DNA of 64,000 bases from Neophaeococcomyces mojaviensis (taxonomy: Eukaryota > Ascomycota > Eurotiomycetes > Chaetothyriales), in assembly GCA_030247915.1 (NCBI GenBank), contig JAPDRQ010000020.1, positions 1 to 64,000 on the forward strand, given 5' to 3'. Positions 22,249-32,437 of this stretch are shown here, piece after piece. Made by a program: the position numbers and the translations under genes. Below the pieces are notes generated by a model, which did not search any database, was not told the DNA's origin, and was given only the letters and a program-made list of their open reading frames with translations. The number at the start of each line of letters is the position of its first letter. Position 1 is the stretch's first letter.

Positions 22249-24776
22249 GCGATAGGTCTCAAGACGACCCAGCAAGGTCACTCAACGACGAGATAGTCCT
22301 GACGGATACGTTGCGACCAATGTGCCTGATATATGTCTTGTTGTTGCTGTAGCGTCGATATGTAATCTGATATGAGTCTCTTCGTCCGTGATAGAGATGA
22401 TCCTCAAAGATGGTTCCGATGCTTAGTATATGTGCCAATGAGCGTTGCAGATGTCGTGCATTCTGAACGCGGATTTGGCCAATTGTTATAGCTGACACTT
22501 CGTTTAATCAGTAGTCGATGGCAAAGCTCGCCATCAATGACCGTAAGAACTGTGGGTATGCGGCGAGATTGAAACCTTGTAACTGGCCCCGGAGCAATTT
22601 GTGTTACGGTGTGAAATGATTGCCGAAATGGATGATTGCTGCCCAATACGAATGGCAGAGATGTGAAGGGTGAACAACGTTCGCAGCAGCCTGTTTGGTC
22701 GGGAATACAGGCCAACAGGCAGATGTTCGATATATGCACGGTGGAACTTTCTTGCATGACGCAAAAAGGCAACTGACTTTGAGGTGATTTTGGATTAATC
22801 GATTGCAGGGATCAGAGTATAGTGGACAAGGGACATGCGCAGTGTACCTTACCGGAGCTTGTGTGATTTAGGAGTACACACCACAACCGAGTTTTAATTA
22901 GGCTGGTCAGGCCCGCGACATGGTTGAAGACCGGGAAGTAAAGGGTTCTGAGACTGGCCCCCATTGAGCAATTTTGCGAAGAAAGTACCAAGAGCTTGGT
23001 TCTGTCGCGGTCGTAGTAGGTATGATACCGAAGCTAGAGATCAACATGCCTTCAGTGGTGACAGGGTATGTGTCTACAATGAAGGCATGGGATGGTGTTC
23101 CTCTGTAAGACGGAGTTATGGGAGTGCAGGAGCAGGAAACTGTGGGCGACGGGGGAAGAGGCCGAAGCCTGGGAAGCGGAACAACTTTCTCCCCAGCAAC
23201 CACACTGCAAAGCACCGCCACTGGATTTGAAATTACTGACCAACCAGAACGCAGCTGTACGCTCTAAGTATTCAGCCTGGTGAGGCGCACACAGTGGGTG
23301 CCATTCTCTTAACCAATGATTCGGGACATGTCTTTGCTTGATGTGATGGACCACACCATGAGTTTGCCGGCACGGTGATGACCTCAAGCTCCGTTCCTCG
23401 CTGCTATTCGGCCATGCACAACCCCATGCTTGATTAGACATGCTTGGTGCGGGTTGTTTCTCATCGTCCCGAACCGGATCATCCCAGTCACAAAAATGAC
23501 AGAGGTGAGCTGAAAGATAGCTTCTCCAGCTGCTGACTGGTCCAATCGTGCTCCATCCTGACAAAAAGCTAGGCGCGGATGCTCGTAATTTGACCATTCC
23601 TTCCTTAACCACCGGCCTCTTCCGCTGAATCCCCGAGGCACATGATTAAAGCCGTGAGCCGTCATAGATTGGTAAGTCGCAGAGCCTCAAGCTCTCAGCC
23701 ACAGTATCATTATGTTTCGGTACTAAATTCTCCAAACGTTGGGGGGGACCCCCGCCAGCGGCAGGGTCGCATCAAGCTGAATATGAGACGGGAGCTGTTC
23801 CGGAAGTATCCTGGCCTATGCACAAAATCCCCATTTAGGTCTTTACTTGTGGCTAACAGCTCTATTTTGGCCTCTCTATCCTGGGACTGGAATACATTCC
23901 AGTACTTTCTGTGTGCGCCACTGGATTATATTCGCACGCCCATCTCCGCCATGGTGCTTCGATATCGATAATGGCTTTGTAAGCGGGTGATCGGCTTTCT
24001 GCTTACTCAATGCAAGGCTGACAACACGGCATGCAGGTGCTTCTGGTTCATGCACATCTTGCATCAAACAAGCCGTACAATCCTAGCGCACCTGAGCTTA
24101 CTATTTACTATCAAGCAATGTGGCTACAAAATTTAAGGAGGTTTAGAAAATGTTAGAAGTAGTGTCTGATGCATTCTTCCGCTCGTAGTGAGTCTACTAG
24201 CGATTGTCATTGGACGCGTCTTGATGGGTTCCCTGAACACATTTGGTATGGCAATAATATGCACAGTAGGCAACCAGTTGTTGATACGAGATACGAAGAG
24301 AGCGAATGACGTGTGGTATCGCTTGCGATCATTGTGTTTGTAAAACGCGCAAGGTCAAAATGCTAAGCTTGTTGGTTCATTGCTGCCATGAAGATATACT
24401 GCTCGCAACCAATCGCTCAGAGTCGACTGCGATCAATGCAAAGACTGTCCCATCGTCCAACCGTTTAACTCCCATAGCGCAGACCATGTCCCTGAAGCGC
24501 CGGCCAGAAGAATACCACTATGGCAAAGTCACATAGTCTACCATATACCATACACATCTTCAACATCGAAACCCGTCCTATCCCTCCAGCTAACATGCGC
24601 CTCTTTTTCCTTCCACATAGACCACCATGAGCTGTGTTCGATCCTGGTCATGGCCCACAGCATAATACCTCGACAAACATATCCATATTCACATACCCAC
24701 ATTTATGGATCAGAAGAAAACATCAAGTCGTCACACATCATGGTCAAAACAACATCATCGTGTTGGTTCATGTTGC
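22249..24776. other. Intergenic region, 2.5 kb
   Basis: This gap lies between the coiled-coil gene and the 3' end of histone H1. Frames such as 23052-23612 (-) are open but show no domain and look random. The segment 22290-22400 (-) may hold an additional 5' exon of the coiled-coil gene. A short G-rich/C-rich palindromic run occurs near 23742-23755. No RNA gene is recognised. Confidence 0.4.
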
Positions 24777-25869
24777 TCACGACGCAGCTTCAGCTTTCTT
24801 CGGAGTTGCTTTCTTCTTTGGTGTTGGCTTCTTTGTCGTCGACGATGACGATGCCTTCTTGGCTGGTGTCTTAGCTGGTGCCTTTTGTTTGGTTACCCTG
24901 CCAGATTTGGTCTTCTTGAGGATCTTTGGCTCGTCAATGACAGCAGGTGCCTAGCAGGATTGTTAGCTTGGGATCGTGATGGGGCAAAGCATGATCGCTT
25001 ACAGGAGCTTCCGTCTTGGTGGTTGTGGCCTTTTTCGTTCGTGGCTTAGCATCGTTGGCTTTGGCCTTGGTTTCTGTCTTCTTTACCGCAGGAGCCTTCT
25101 TAGTGGCAGGGGCGGCCTTTGTGGCAGAAGTCTTCTTAGGTGCGGTCTTGGGTGCAGCGGCCTTCTTGGTGGGAGTGGCCTTTGGCTTGGTCTCCTTCTC
25201 TACCTTCTCGGTCTTCTCTGCCTTCTCCGCTTTGGGCTTCGTCTCCTTCTTCACTGGGAGAGTCTTCTTCTCGGCAGCTGGTTTGACATCCTTCTTCGCA
25301 AGCTTGACTGGTCCAGAAGGGCCCTTGGGTTGGACGAAGTCACCCTTCTTGACCCCTTGAGTTATTGCATCATTGAAGTATCTGTCGAAGTCGCCAGCTC
25401 GTTCCGCCGAGATCTGGTTGTTTGCTCGAACATATTTCTTCAGGGCTTGTCGGCTAAGAAGGAGTCATCAGCACTTGGTCTCATCGACAGCGAGGATGTT
25501 ATCTTACCTGCTACCATTCCTTTCTTTGAGCTACAATGATATGCGTCAGTAATGATGTCCAACATAGACAAGAAGGGGCTTTGGGACGCGTTGAGTCAAA
25601 GACCAAAGACCAAATTTCGGTTCGTGGTTCGAATTGGAGGCGACGACGAGGTCGTCTGGCGCAAAGAGGTTGTACTCACATTGATGATGGCATCCTTAAT
25701 CATGTCTATACCAAAATGATCAGCATTGATTCGCGACTCAGGACATAGTACCAGATCGCGTCCAGCAGCTATAACCATTGAGAAACTCACCTTTGTATGG
25801 AGCATGAGAGGGGTTGACAGCGGCCTTTTTGGCGGTAGCGGCGTTGGAAGCAGCTTTCTTGGGAGGCAT
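24777..25869 (-). CDS. Linker histone H1 (five exons)
   Basis: The spliced model joins 25869-25791, 25705-25680, 25530-25508, 25453-25003 and 24950-24777, giving 250 aa. All four introns (85, 149, 54 and 52 bp) have GT..AG ends and phases agree. The short N-terminal tail is followed by the winged-helix globular domain. It begins at HAPYKDMIKDAI, continues with the LKERNGSSRQALKKYV signature assembled across three splice junctions, and ends near DFVQPKGPSGPVKL. The C-terminal tail is the expected long Lys/Ala/Pro-rich region with TPKK and APAKKT-like units. H1 binds linker DNA at the nucleosome entry/exit site. Exons 2 and 3 are only 26 and 23 nt long. The spliced match to the H1 signature makes the model reliable. 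Confidence 0.93.
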
Positions 25870-26099
25870 ATTGTTGGATATTGGACTGGTTGATATGTTG
25901 GTTAAGGCAAACGATGGTATGCGACTGGAAGTCAATGATGCTCGATATCTCAATATCAAATGCTAAGCACGGGCAGCAGTTGGGAGAGAGAAAAAACACT
26001 TGGGGGAGGGCGCGCATGCGACGCGGGCGGGGAATGACGAATGTTTATAGTCGCTCGTGACTGCTGGGTTGATCTGAGTTGGCTCCCGCTCGCGATTGT

Positions 26100-26167
26100 C
26101 CAATCAGCGTAATTGCCCAGGAACTCGAGGACTGATCCAAATGCACACTTTCGAGTACTCCTATTGG
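26100..26167 (-). promoter_or_regulatory. CCAAT boxes upstream of histone H1
   Basis: A CCAAT pentamer lies at 26100-26104 on the plus strand and an inverted copy (ATTGG) at 26163-26167. They are about 230-300 bp upstream of the H1 start codon. CCAAT boxes bound by the Hap/CBC complex are common in fungal promoters. Only the sequence match supports the call. Confidence 0.35.
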
Positions 26168-26598
26168 CTCCGTTGACTCCATCCTCATAATTCGTCCACC
26201 TTGTGGTCTCTCACTTCACTTTTCCTTCGTCCGCCATTTTCCTTCACTTTCTGATCTGATCGTGTCTGATCTTTTGAGTTACGTAGCGGCAAATGGAGCA
26301 TGGAACATTGGAAGACAGCATTGTAGGTTTTGCAGTTTATTCTTGGATACAGGAAGCAGCAACATGCTGGTTTGTGTTTCCGTAGCTCTTCTTTATAGAT
26401 CGTGTCATGCTCATAGGACCGCTTCTCAGGCACGGCAGACACTCTCTCTCCCCACTTGTTTCATTGAAGTACACGGTATGCTCCGTAGATGCTTTACATC
26501 AGTAAAGCACTATCGAAAGTCCCCATAAAAAGTCATCCGAACGCCTTGCTGGGAAACAATCATTTCATCGCATTTGTGTGCTCTGCCTGGATAGCGTC

Positions 26599-27834
26599 TC
26601 AAGTCGACGCGTGGACCTTGGCCTTGTTTTCTTTCTTGGTCTTGGCTTCTTCCTTCTTCTTCTTTCTCGACTCAGCAATCTTTTCATCGTGCTTGCGTTT
26701 CAAGGAGGCCTTTTCCTCGTCAGTCTTCGGAATGGGCTTGAAGAAACCCTCCATGCGGGCTTGCTGTGCCACTTTCACATTTTTCGTCAACTTCTGTGCG
26801 GAGTTTCTGACCCTGTCCTCGTTGAAACCCTTTTCCTGCACCAAGAATTGTACAAGCCCTTCGACATCTGGAGAATCCCATTTGAAGTCGCATAGTGGAT
26901 CATCGGCCGAGCGAACATCTGGGTTGAGGAAGAGCTCTCGGGCATCCTGGTAGGGCCAATCTTCCGGGATCACGTATTTCTTCTTAGGGTCGTTCTCAAT
27001 CGCCTCGACCACTTTCTCCAACGATCCATGCTCTCGAATGAGCTTCAATGCAGTATTCGGGCCAACTTTCGGGATTGGGTCGAGGTAGTCGCAACCAAGC
27101 AGGATGCACATATCAATGAACTGGTTGCGATCCATGTGCAAGCCGACAAGGGCCTTGTCAAGATGTATCTCCTGAATCGGCTCTTTTCTTTGTTCGCTGA
27201 ATGTGAGGTGTCGGAGGAGGATGGGCGAGTTGAAACACAGGGTGTCCATGTCTTCGGAAGCGGCAGCGTACACTTTTCCTGCTCGAGCAAGCACGGCACA
27301 CTGAGCTTCGGCCTCTGTAGGTGCGACAATGTAGGGGATTCCCATGAGCTTCAGTAACCTCTGACACTCTTCATTGTGTTCTCTCGTCACCCGGACTGTC
27401 CTTCTTGAGAATCGCTCGACTTCTTCCGCTGTTCCTGTCTCCTTCGCTTCTTCGTGCTGCTCCTTGGCCTCGTTCTTGCGCGCAAAGCGTTTGGCTAGTT
27501 CTCCAGACTTGAGCTTGGGAGGGGCGCCATCGAAGACGAAGAGAGGCTTGATCCCGTTGTCGACCATGCGCAGGGTCCGGTAGAACATGCCCATCAGATG
27601 TGATGTCGTCTCACCCGTGTCAGACATAAGTTGCTGGCCCTCTGACCGTACAGCGATCAAGAAGCTATATATGCTCATCGAGGCATCAATTGCGACTTTG
27701 CGACCAAAATGGTTTTTGATCTCGCCATTTTTGATGGCATCTGGTGCTTCGTCGGCGATGACGTGGTAGAGTTCTGGATGCAAGTCAGTACATCAGCAAC
27801 TATCATACTCGAGGCACTTGCGCTTAATTCCCAT
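26599..27834 (-). CDS. fen1: Flap endonuclease 1 (FEN1/Rad27)
   Basis: The model joins exon 1 (27834-27822, 13 nt) with exon 2 (27773-26599), giving 395 aa that begin MGIKQLYHVIADEAP, the expected FEN1 N-terminus. The intron (27821-27774, 48 bp) starts with GCAAGT and ends CAG; no GT donor gives the correct phase. Catalytic metal ligands are present: D34, D86, the E-A-E of the PTEAEAQC motif, the D-x-D of SEDMDTL and the D of GCDYL. A PCNA-binding box (QARMEGFF) lies near residue 340 and a basic nuclear-localisation tail ends the protein. FEN1 removes 5' flaps in Okazaki fragment maturation and long-patch base-excision repair. It is divergent from the GCDH gene. Confidence 0.96.
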
Positions 27835-28398
27835 GTTTCAATTAGTCGAAGTTTTCTGTGTGATCGGGGTAAGTCTGGCTGACAAGTCAATGGAAGGCCA
27901 TACTTCATGACCTGATCATGAGAAGTGCACCTTGAGGCGCGTCATTCGCGTTCAAGCGCGACTTGGAGCCATGATGCCACTTGCCTGCAAAGTGGATCGT
28001 CAGGCACCTTTCCTTTCCCGCTCTCATGATTATGCTTAGATTTGCTTCAGCTTAGGATGACCATTCTGGCAGCTGTTGTTGCAGCAAGTGGTGATTTGCT
28101 TGGCATGCCGGCCAGACTGGTTTTTGCTTCCACTCCCAACACAGAAGGTCGTTGTAGATCTGTGGCCTACCCTGGGAGAAGGTTAAACGCCAAATTCACG
28201 GAGTTGCTCGTCAAGCCTCGGTCCAGCAGAAGCCACTGAAAACTGTTACAGACGGACATCACAGCGCCAAATTAGTTCGACTGTAATTAATGATGTAGTT
28301 GGTATGAGTCGTGCTCTGCATTTTCGCTTTGTTCCCACAGACCTTCACTCCTTACCTACACAGCTCTGAACTACAGCTACATTGCGTCTTCCATTACA
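27835..28398. other. Divergent intergenic region between FEN1 and GCDH
   Basis: About 560 bp separate the two start codons, so this must contain both promoters. A cluster of GCGCG/TCGCG pentamers occurs at about 27937-27961 and is listed separately. I see no gene in it. Confidence 0.5.
27937..27961 (-). promoter_or_regulatory. Cluster of CGCG-containing motifs upstream of FEN1
   Basis: Three CGCG cores occur in 25 bp, about 105 bp upstream of the FEN1 start. They resemble MBF/E2F-like G1/S elements, but none is a perfect ACGCGT. The proposed cell-cycle role is inference from the neighbouring replication gene. Confidence 0.25.
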
Positions 28399-29682
28399 AT
28401 GCCTATCCGAATAGCTTTACGACAGGCCTCCCGCCAGATAACGAGACGAAGACTTGCCACGGAGCTTGGTCGTCGATATGCTTCAACACCTTCGACCTTC
28501 CAATGGGACGATCCCCTGAACTCACAAAGTCTGTTTACGGACGAGGAGCTTGCTGTGCAAGAGACAGCCCGGTCGTACTGCCAGGAGCAGCTGTTACCTC
28601 GAGTCCTCGATGCGTATCGAAACGAGCACTACCACCGAGAAATTCTCACCGAAATGGGAGAGCTCGGTCTGCTGGGGCCCACCATCCAAGGGTATGGGTG
28701 TGCTGGTGTCAGCAGCATTGCGTCCGGCTTGATCACAAGAGAAGTGGAGCGAGTGGACTCGGGCTACAGATCTGGCATGTCCGTGCAGAGCTCGCTGGTC
28801 ATGGGGCCCATCGACGAGTTTGGCACCAAAGAACAAAAGGATCGTTGGCTTGAAAAGTTGGGTCAAGGCAAACTGGTTGGCTGCTTTGGTCTGACTGAAC
28901 CGAATCATGGATCAGATCCGGGTTCGATGGAGACCACAGCCAAACCTCACCCGAGCAAAGAAGGCTACTATTCGCTGTCGGGCGCCAAAACGTGGATTAC
29001 CAATTCGCCCATCGCCGATGTGCTTGTGGTCTGGGCCAAACTGCAAGAGACGGGGAAGATCAAAGGGTTCGTGATTGAACGAGATCAATGTCCCGCAGGC
29101 ACTCTGGAGACACCGCCACTGAAGAACAAGAACGGCCTACGTGCTTCCATTACGGGCATGATCCAGTTGGATGAGTGTCCTGTACCGAAGGAGAACATGT
29201 TCCCTGACGTCGAAGGGCTACGTGGACCGTTCGCATGCCTGAACTCAGCTCGCTATGGGATTGCATGGGGAGTAATGGGTGCACTTGAAGATGCCATTGC
29301 ACGAACGCGAACATACGCGCTCGAGAGAAGACAGTTCAAGAACAATCCAATCGCCAAGTACCAGTTGGTACAAAAGAAACTGGCGGATGCTTGCACCGAT
29401 GCGGCATATGGCATTCAAGCAGCCTATCAAGTCGGCCGTCTGAAGGACGAAGGCAAGATTGCACCCGAGATGATTTCTATGATCAAGCGACAGAATTGTG
29501 ATCGAGCCCTGATTAACTGCCGCCATTTGCAGGAGGTGTTTGGTGGCAACGCTGTCAGTGACGAGTACCACATCGGCCGGCACGTGGCCAACTTGTTTGT
29601 CACTCAGACCTACGAAGGACAGAGTGACATTCACGCCCTGATTCTGGGAAGGGCCATCACTGGCTTGCAGGCTTTTGTATAG
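28399..29682 (+). CDS. gcdh: Glutaryl-CoA dehydrogenase, mitochondrial
   Basis: A single open frame of 427 aa starts with an Arg-rich, acid-free N-terminus (about residues 1-27) typical of a mitochondrial targeting peptide. The body is an acyl-CoA dehydrogenase: the N-terminal helical domain, then the FAD-contacting GCFGLTEPNHGSD motif, a KTWITNSP segment, the substrate-domain RRQFKNNPIAKYQL motif, and the C-terminal TYEGQSDIHALILGRA. Glu406 in TYEG is the expected catalytic base. The enzyme oxidises and decarboxylates glutaryl-CoA to crotonyl-CoA in lysine and tryptophan breakdown. GLTEPNHGSDPGSM and DIHALILGRAITG distinguish it from other members of the superfamily. Length is normal and there is no intron. 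Confidence 0.95.
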   Translation: MPIRIALRQASRQITRRRLATELGRRYASTPSTFQWDDPLNSQSLFTDEELAVQETARSYCQEQLLPRVLDAYRNEHYHREILTEMGELGLLGPTIQGYGCAGVSSIASGLITREVERVDSGYRSGMSVQSSLVMGPIDEFGTKEQKDRWLEKLGQGKLVGCFGLTEPNHGSDPGSMETTAKPHPSKEGYYSLSGAKTWITNSPIADVLVVWAKLQETGKIKGFVIERDQCPAGTLETPPLKNKNGLRASITGMIQLDECPVPKENMFPDVEGLRGPFACLNSARYGIAWGVMGALEDAIARTRTYALERRQFKNNPIAKYQLVQKKLADACTDAAYGIQAAYQVGRLKDEGKIAPEMISMIKRQNCDRALINCRHLQEVFGGNAVSDEYHIGRHVANLFVTQTYEGQSDIHALILGRAITGLQAFV

Positions 29683-30372
29683 AAGAACACGTCCGAAAAT
29701 GTATCATCTACTTTATTGCCTCCATTTGAGTTGCCGGCTTTATGCGTTGACGACCTTATGGGACGTCATTTGAAGGCGGAACGTGATTGCGCAGTTCAAG
29801 CTATCTTGGTCATGATAATGTGGCAAAGTCAACGTAAGGCGTGGTTGGTATCATGGGGGGCACGGATATAGAAAAGTATTCACAGTGACTTTGTCGGAGG
29901 GGCAGAGATTTGTGAGGTTGATGTGAGAATCAATCAGCATGCATCTCGTATGTTCCAAAAGAGTCTGTTCATGCCTGACGCCGGGAAGGGTAGCCGCAGC
30001 CTGATTCGCTAGGCTCGATTCTTAGTGCTCCAGGACCCGCCGGCGCATGGTCGGGCATGCCACCAAAACTGCCACAGTGACTGCGGTCACCTTTTCTCGT
30101 TCCTTGACTCTTGCTTTTCACTTAGTCACAGTCACGCCGTCCAAGCACTTCGCCATCCAGCGCAATCCGCTTGCACAGATCTTCTCCAACATATTTAACA
30201 CCATCTTGACCACTCCGTCGACCACACTGTCCTGAGCGTAAGCGTCTGCACCACCGATCGAGTGACTTCTTGGAGACTAACTCAGCCGCAGCCTGCCCTC
30301 GACCAATCTACAAGCCTTGTCACAAGACCAATCCTGCCCGAAAAACTCTTCTAGCACCGACGACCAGTCGAG
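29683..30372. other. Intergenic region between GCDH and ubc4
   Basis: About 690 bp holding the GCDH 3' flank and the ubc4 promoter and leader. CT-rich stretches and ACTCTTGC-type sequence precede the ubc4 start. No further gene is seen. Confidence 0.4.
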
Positions 30373-31043
30373 ATGGCTTTGAAGCGCATCAACAAAGAAC
30401 TATCAGACCTTGGCCGGTATGTTCATCCTGCCACCGCCGCTCGCCGCCGCACGAATCGACGAGACATGATATCATGGAGGGGTGGAAAGCAAAATGAACC
30501 ACGAAAACAACATGGCTAACAGCGTTTTGATACAGAGATCCTCCTTCGTCATGCTCCGCCGGTCCTATAGGAGATGATCTGGTATGTTTCGACATCTTCT
30601 CAGAAAATCCATTTGATGTACACACTAACATCATTCCGCAGTTTCACTGGCAGGCGACAATCATGGGTCCTTCAGAGAGTCCATTCCAGGGCGGCCTTTT
30701 CTTCCTAGCCATTCACTTCCCTACCGACTACCCATTCAAACCACCGAAGGTCAACTTCACCACTCGAATCTACCACCCCAACATCAACTCCAACGGCAGC
30801 ATTTGTCTAGACATCCTCCGAGACCAATGGAGCCCCGCCCTCACCATCTCCAAAGGCAAGCATGCAATTCCCATGCTCGTGAACGCTGGCTAACCCGAGA
30901 CAGTTCTCTTGTCCATCTGCTCTATGCTCACAGACCCCAACCCAGATGATCCACTGGTTCCCGAGATCGCTCACGTGTACAAGACCGATAGAGCCCGCTA
31001 CGAAGCCACCGCACGAGAATGGACCCGAAAGTTCGCTACCTAG
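30373..31043 (+). CDS. ubc4: Ubiquitin-conjugating enzyme E2, Ubc4/UbcH5 class (four exons)
   Basis: The model joins 30373-30416, 30536-30581, 30642-30855 and 30904-31043, giving 147 aa. Introns 1 and 2 have GTATGT donors. Intron 3 (30856-30903, 48 bp) begins GCAAGC and ends CAG with a GCTAAC branch site; a GC donor is the only choice that keeps the frame and the conserved sequence. The protein is a minimal E2 core: MALKRINKEL helix, HWQATIMGP, YPFKPPKVNF, the HPN motif, catalytic Cys85 in SICLDILRDQW and the C-terminal AREWTRKFA helix. Ubc4 works with many E3 ligases in turnover of short-lived and damaged proteins. Length and sequence match the family closely. Confidence 0.95.
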
Positions 31044-32437
31044 GCTGCCACGAAAAAAGAGGGTCGACATGGAGACTGGGCACGCATGAATTGAAATGAT
31101 GAACTAGAGATACCATGGAAGGTGTGCTGCTGCACACGGATGACGGCACAAGGACGATGTGAATCAGGTTGACCAATGACCGGGCCAGGAGGCAAATAGG
31201 CAAAGGCAAACATGGTGGTGATGCAACTACTGCCTGGGGGTTCACGGTGGTCTCCTCCGCGGTTACTCAGCACATCTGGGCATGATTTTACGACACTGCA
31301 TAAATCTTATGAGCAGATCATACTGCTCTTTCCTCTTGTGTTCTTCACTTTCTTCCCCCGCACTCGCGCCTGCTTTAGCTGCATTGTTTGGACAACCTTC
31401 TGGCGCCAAGCACTCGGCAGCATTCCAGTATCAGTCTGATCTTTCTCACTACTCGACCCTTGAGTGGTTTCGGCACAAGAACCGCATCAGAAGGCATGCG
31501 ACATTTCCCCCTCATTTCCATGGTGAAGGTCGATACCATCGTTATGACTCGAATCGATTCACAATATGTTTCCTGGCCCTTTTCGATGTTACATGCTCAC
31601 GTGTCTGTACTGTCAGGAGTTGAGATATGACGAATACTGGACCAAATTGCGTCGTGTCCGGAATCCTTCCGTATCGGTCAAACACATCTCTAACAATGTC
31701 GCATGACCATCGTCCCCGTGCTGCATGAAAAGCGCAGCAGAGTTGTAGCATCAGGGAAAGAAACCACAGCGAAGCACAGGGGTAGCCTTTCCCGGACCCG
31801 CCAAGGTGCAGAGGTGAGACGTCGTCGGCTTGACTGCTGTTTCATCCCGATGCGCCGGCCAATCAGAAAATACACACAATGTATTTTCGCTGGTAGGCGC
31901 CTGCTGGTGTCGATCGCTTCCCTGCCCAGACTTCTCCTGATCCATACAACTTCTTCACTCGCTCTTTGTTCTTCCCACCCGCCCACTCGGCTCATCTGAA
32001 CAAAGTCAATATGGAGGACCAGAGTCGGACTTCCATCAGAAATGCTGCTGAAGCGCCCCTTGGAGATGCAGACCTGCCACCTGCAACCACTTCAAACACG
32101 GCAACCGGTTCCTCGCTGCTCTGTCGTGTTGCTCCACTGTGACTGCCGACCTTTGCTTGACTCGCTTTCGCGCTATGTTACCGCCGTGTCTTCTTCTTGT
32201 GGTGAAGTACATGATATTCTGCTGAGCAAGCATCGTCGAAGAGGCGTAGCCAAAGTTCATTTCGTTCTTGCCTGGCGCAAAGTACTGTTAACCATTCTCG
32301 CAGCGCGACTTCTTCGAATACGTCTTCATCAAGCCGGCCTTGATTGAATTGCCCTGTTCCACCGGCGCATAGCATAGACGGCGCTTGGACGTCGACACAT
32401 CGAGCGACCGCGTCCTGCCCAAGCCTCGATCGGCATC
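31044..32437. other. Intergenic region and noxB 5' leader
   Basis: About 1.4 kb. A CT-rich tract at about 31930-32000 followed by an ATG at 32011 looks like a transcription start zone for noxB. A 43-codon upstream open frame runs from 32011 to 32142 and is listed separately. A CCAAT box lies near 31858-31862. No other gene is supported. Confidence 0.4.
32011..32142 (+). promoter_or_regulatory. Possible upstream open reading frame in the noxB leader
   Basis: The first ATG after the CT-rich tract opens a 43-codon frame ending TGA at 32140-32142. It is about 300 bp upstream of the NoxB start. If transcription starts at the CT tract, it could limit NoxB translation. An alternative is a missed 5' exon. 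Nothing but position supports either view. Confidence 0.3.

Noticed and set aside
23052..23612. 186-codon open frame on the minus strand
   Set aside because: Composition looks random (many Trp, Cys and His), there is no domain, and other frames overlap it.
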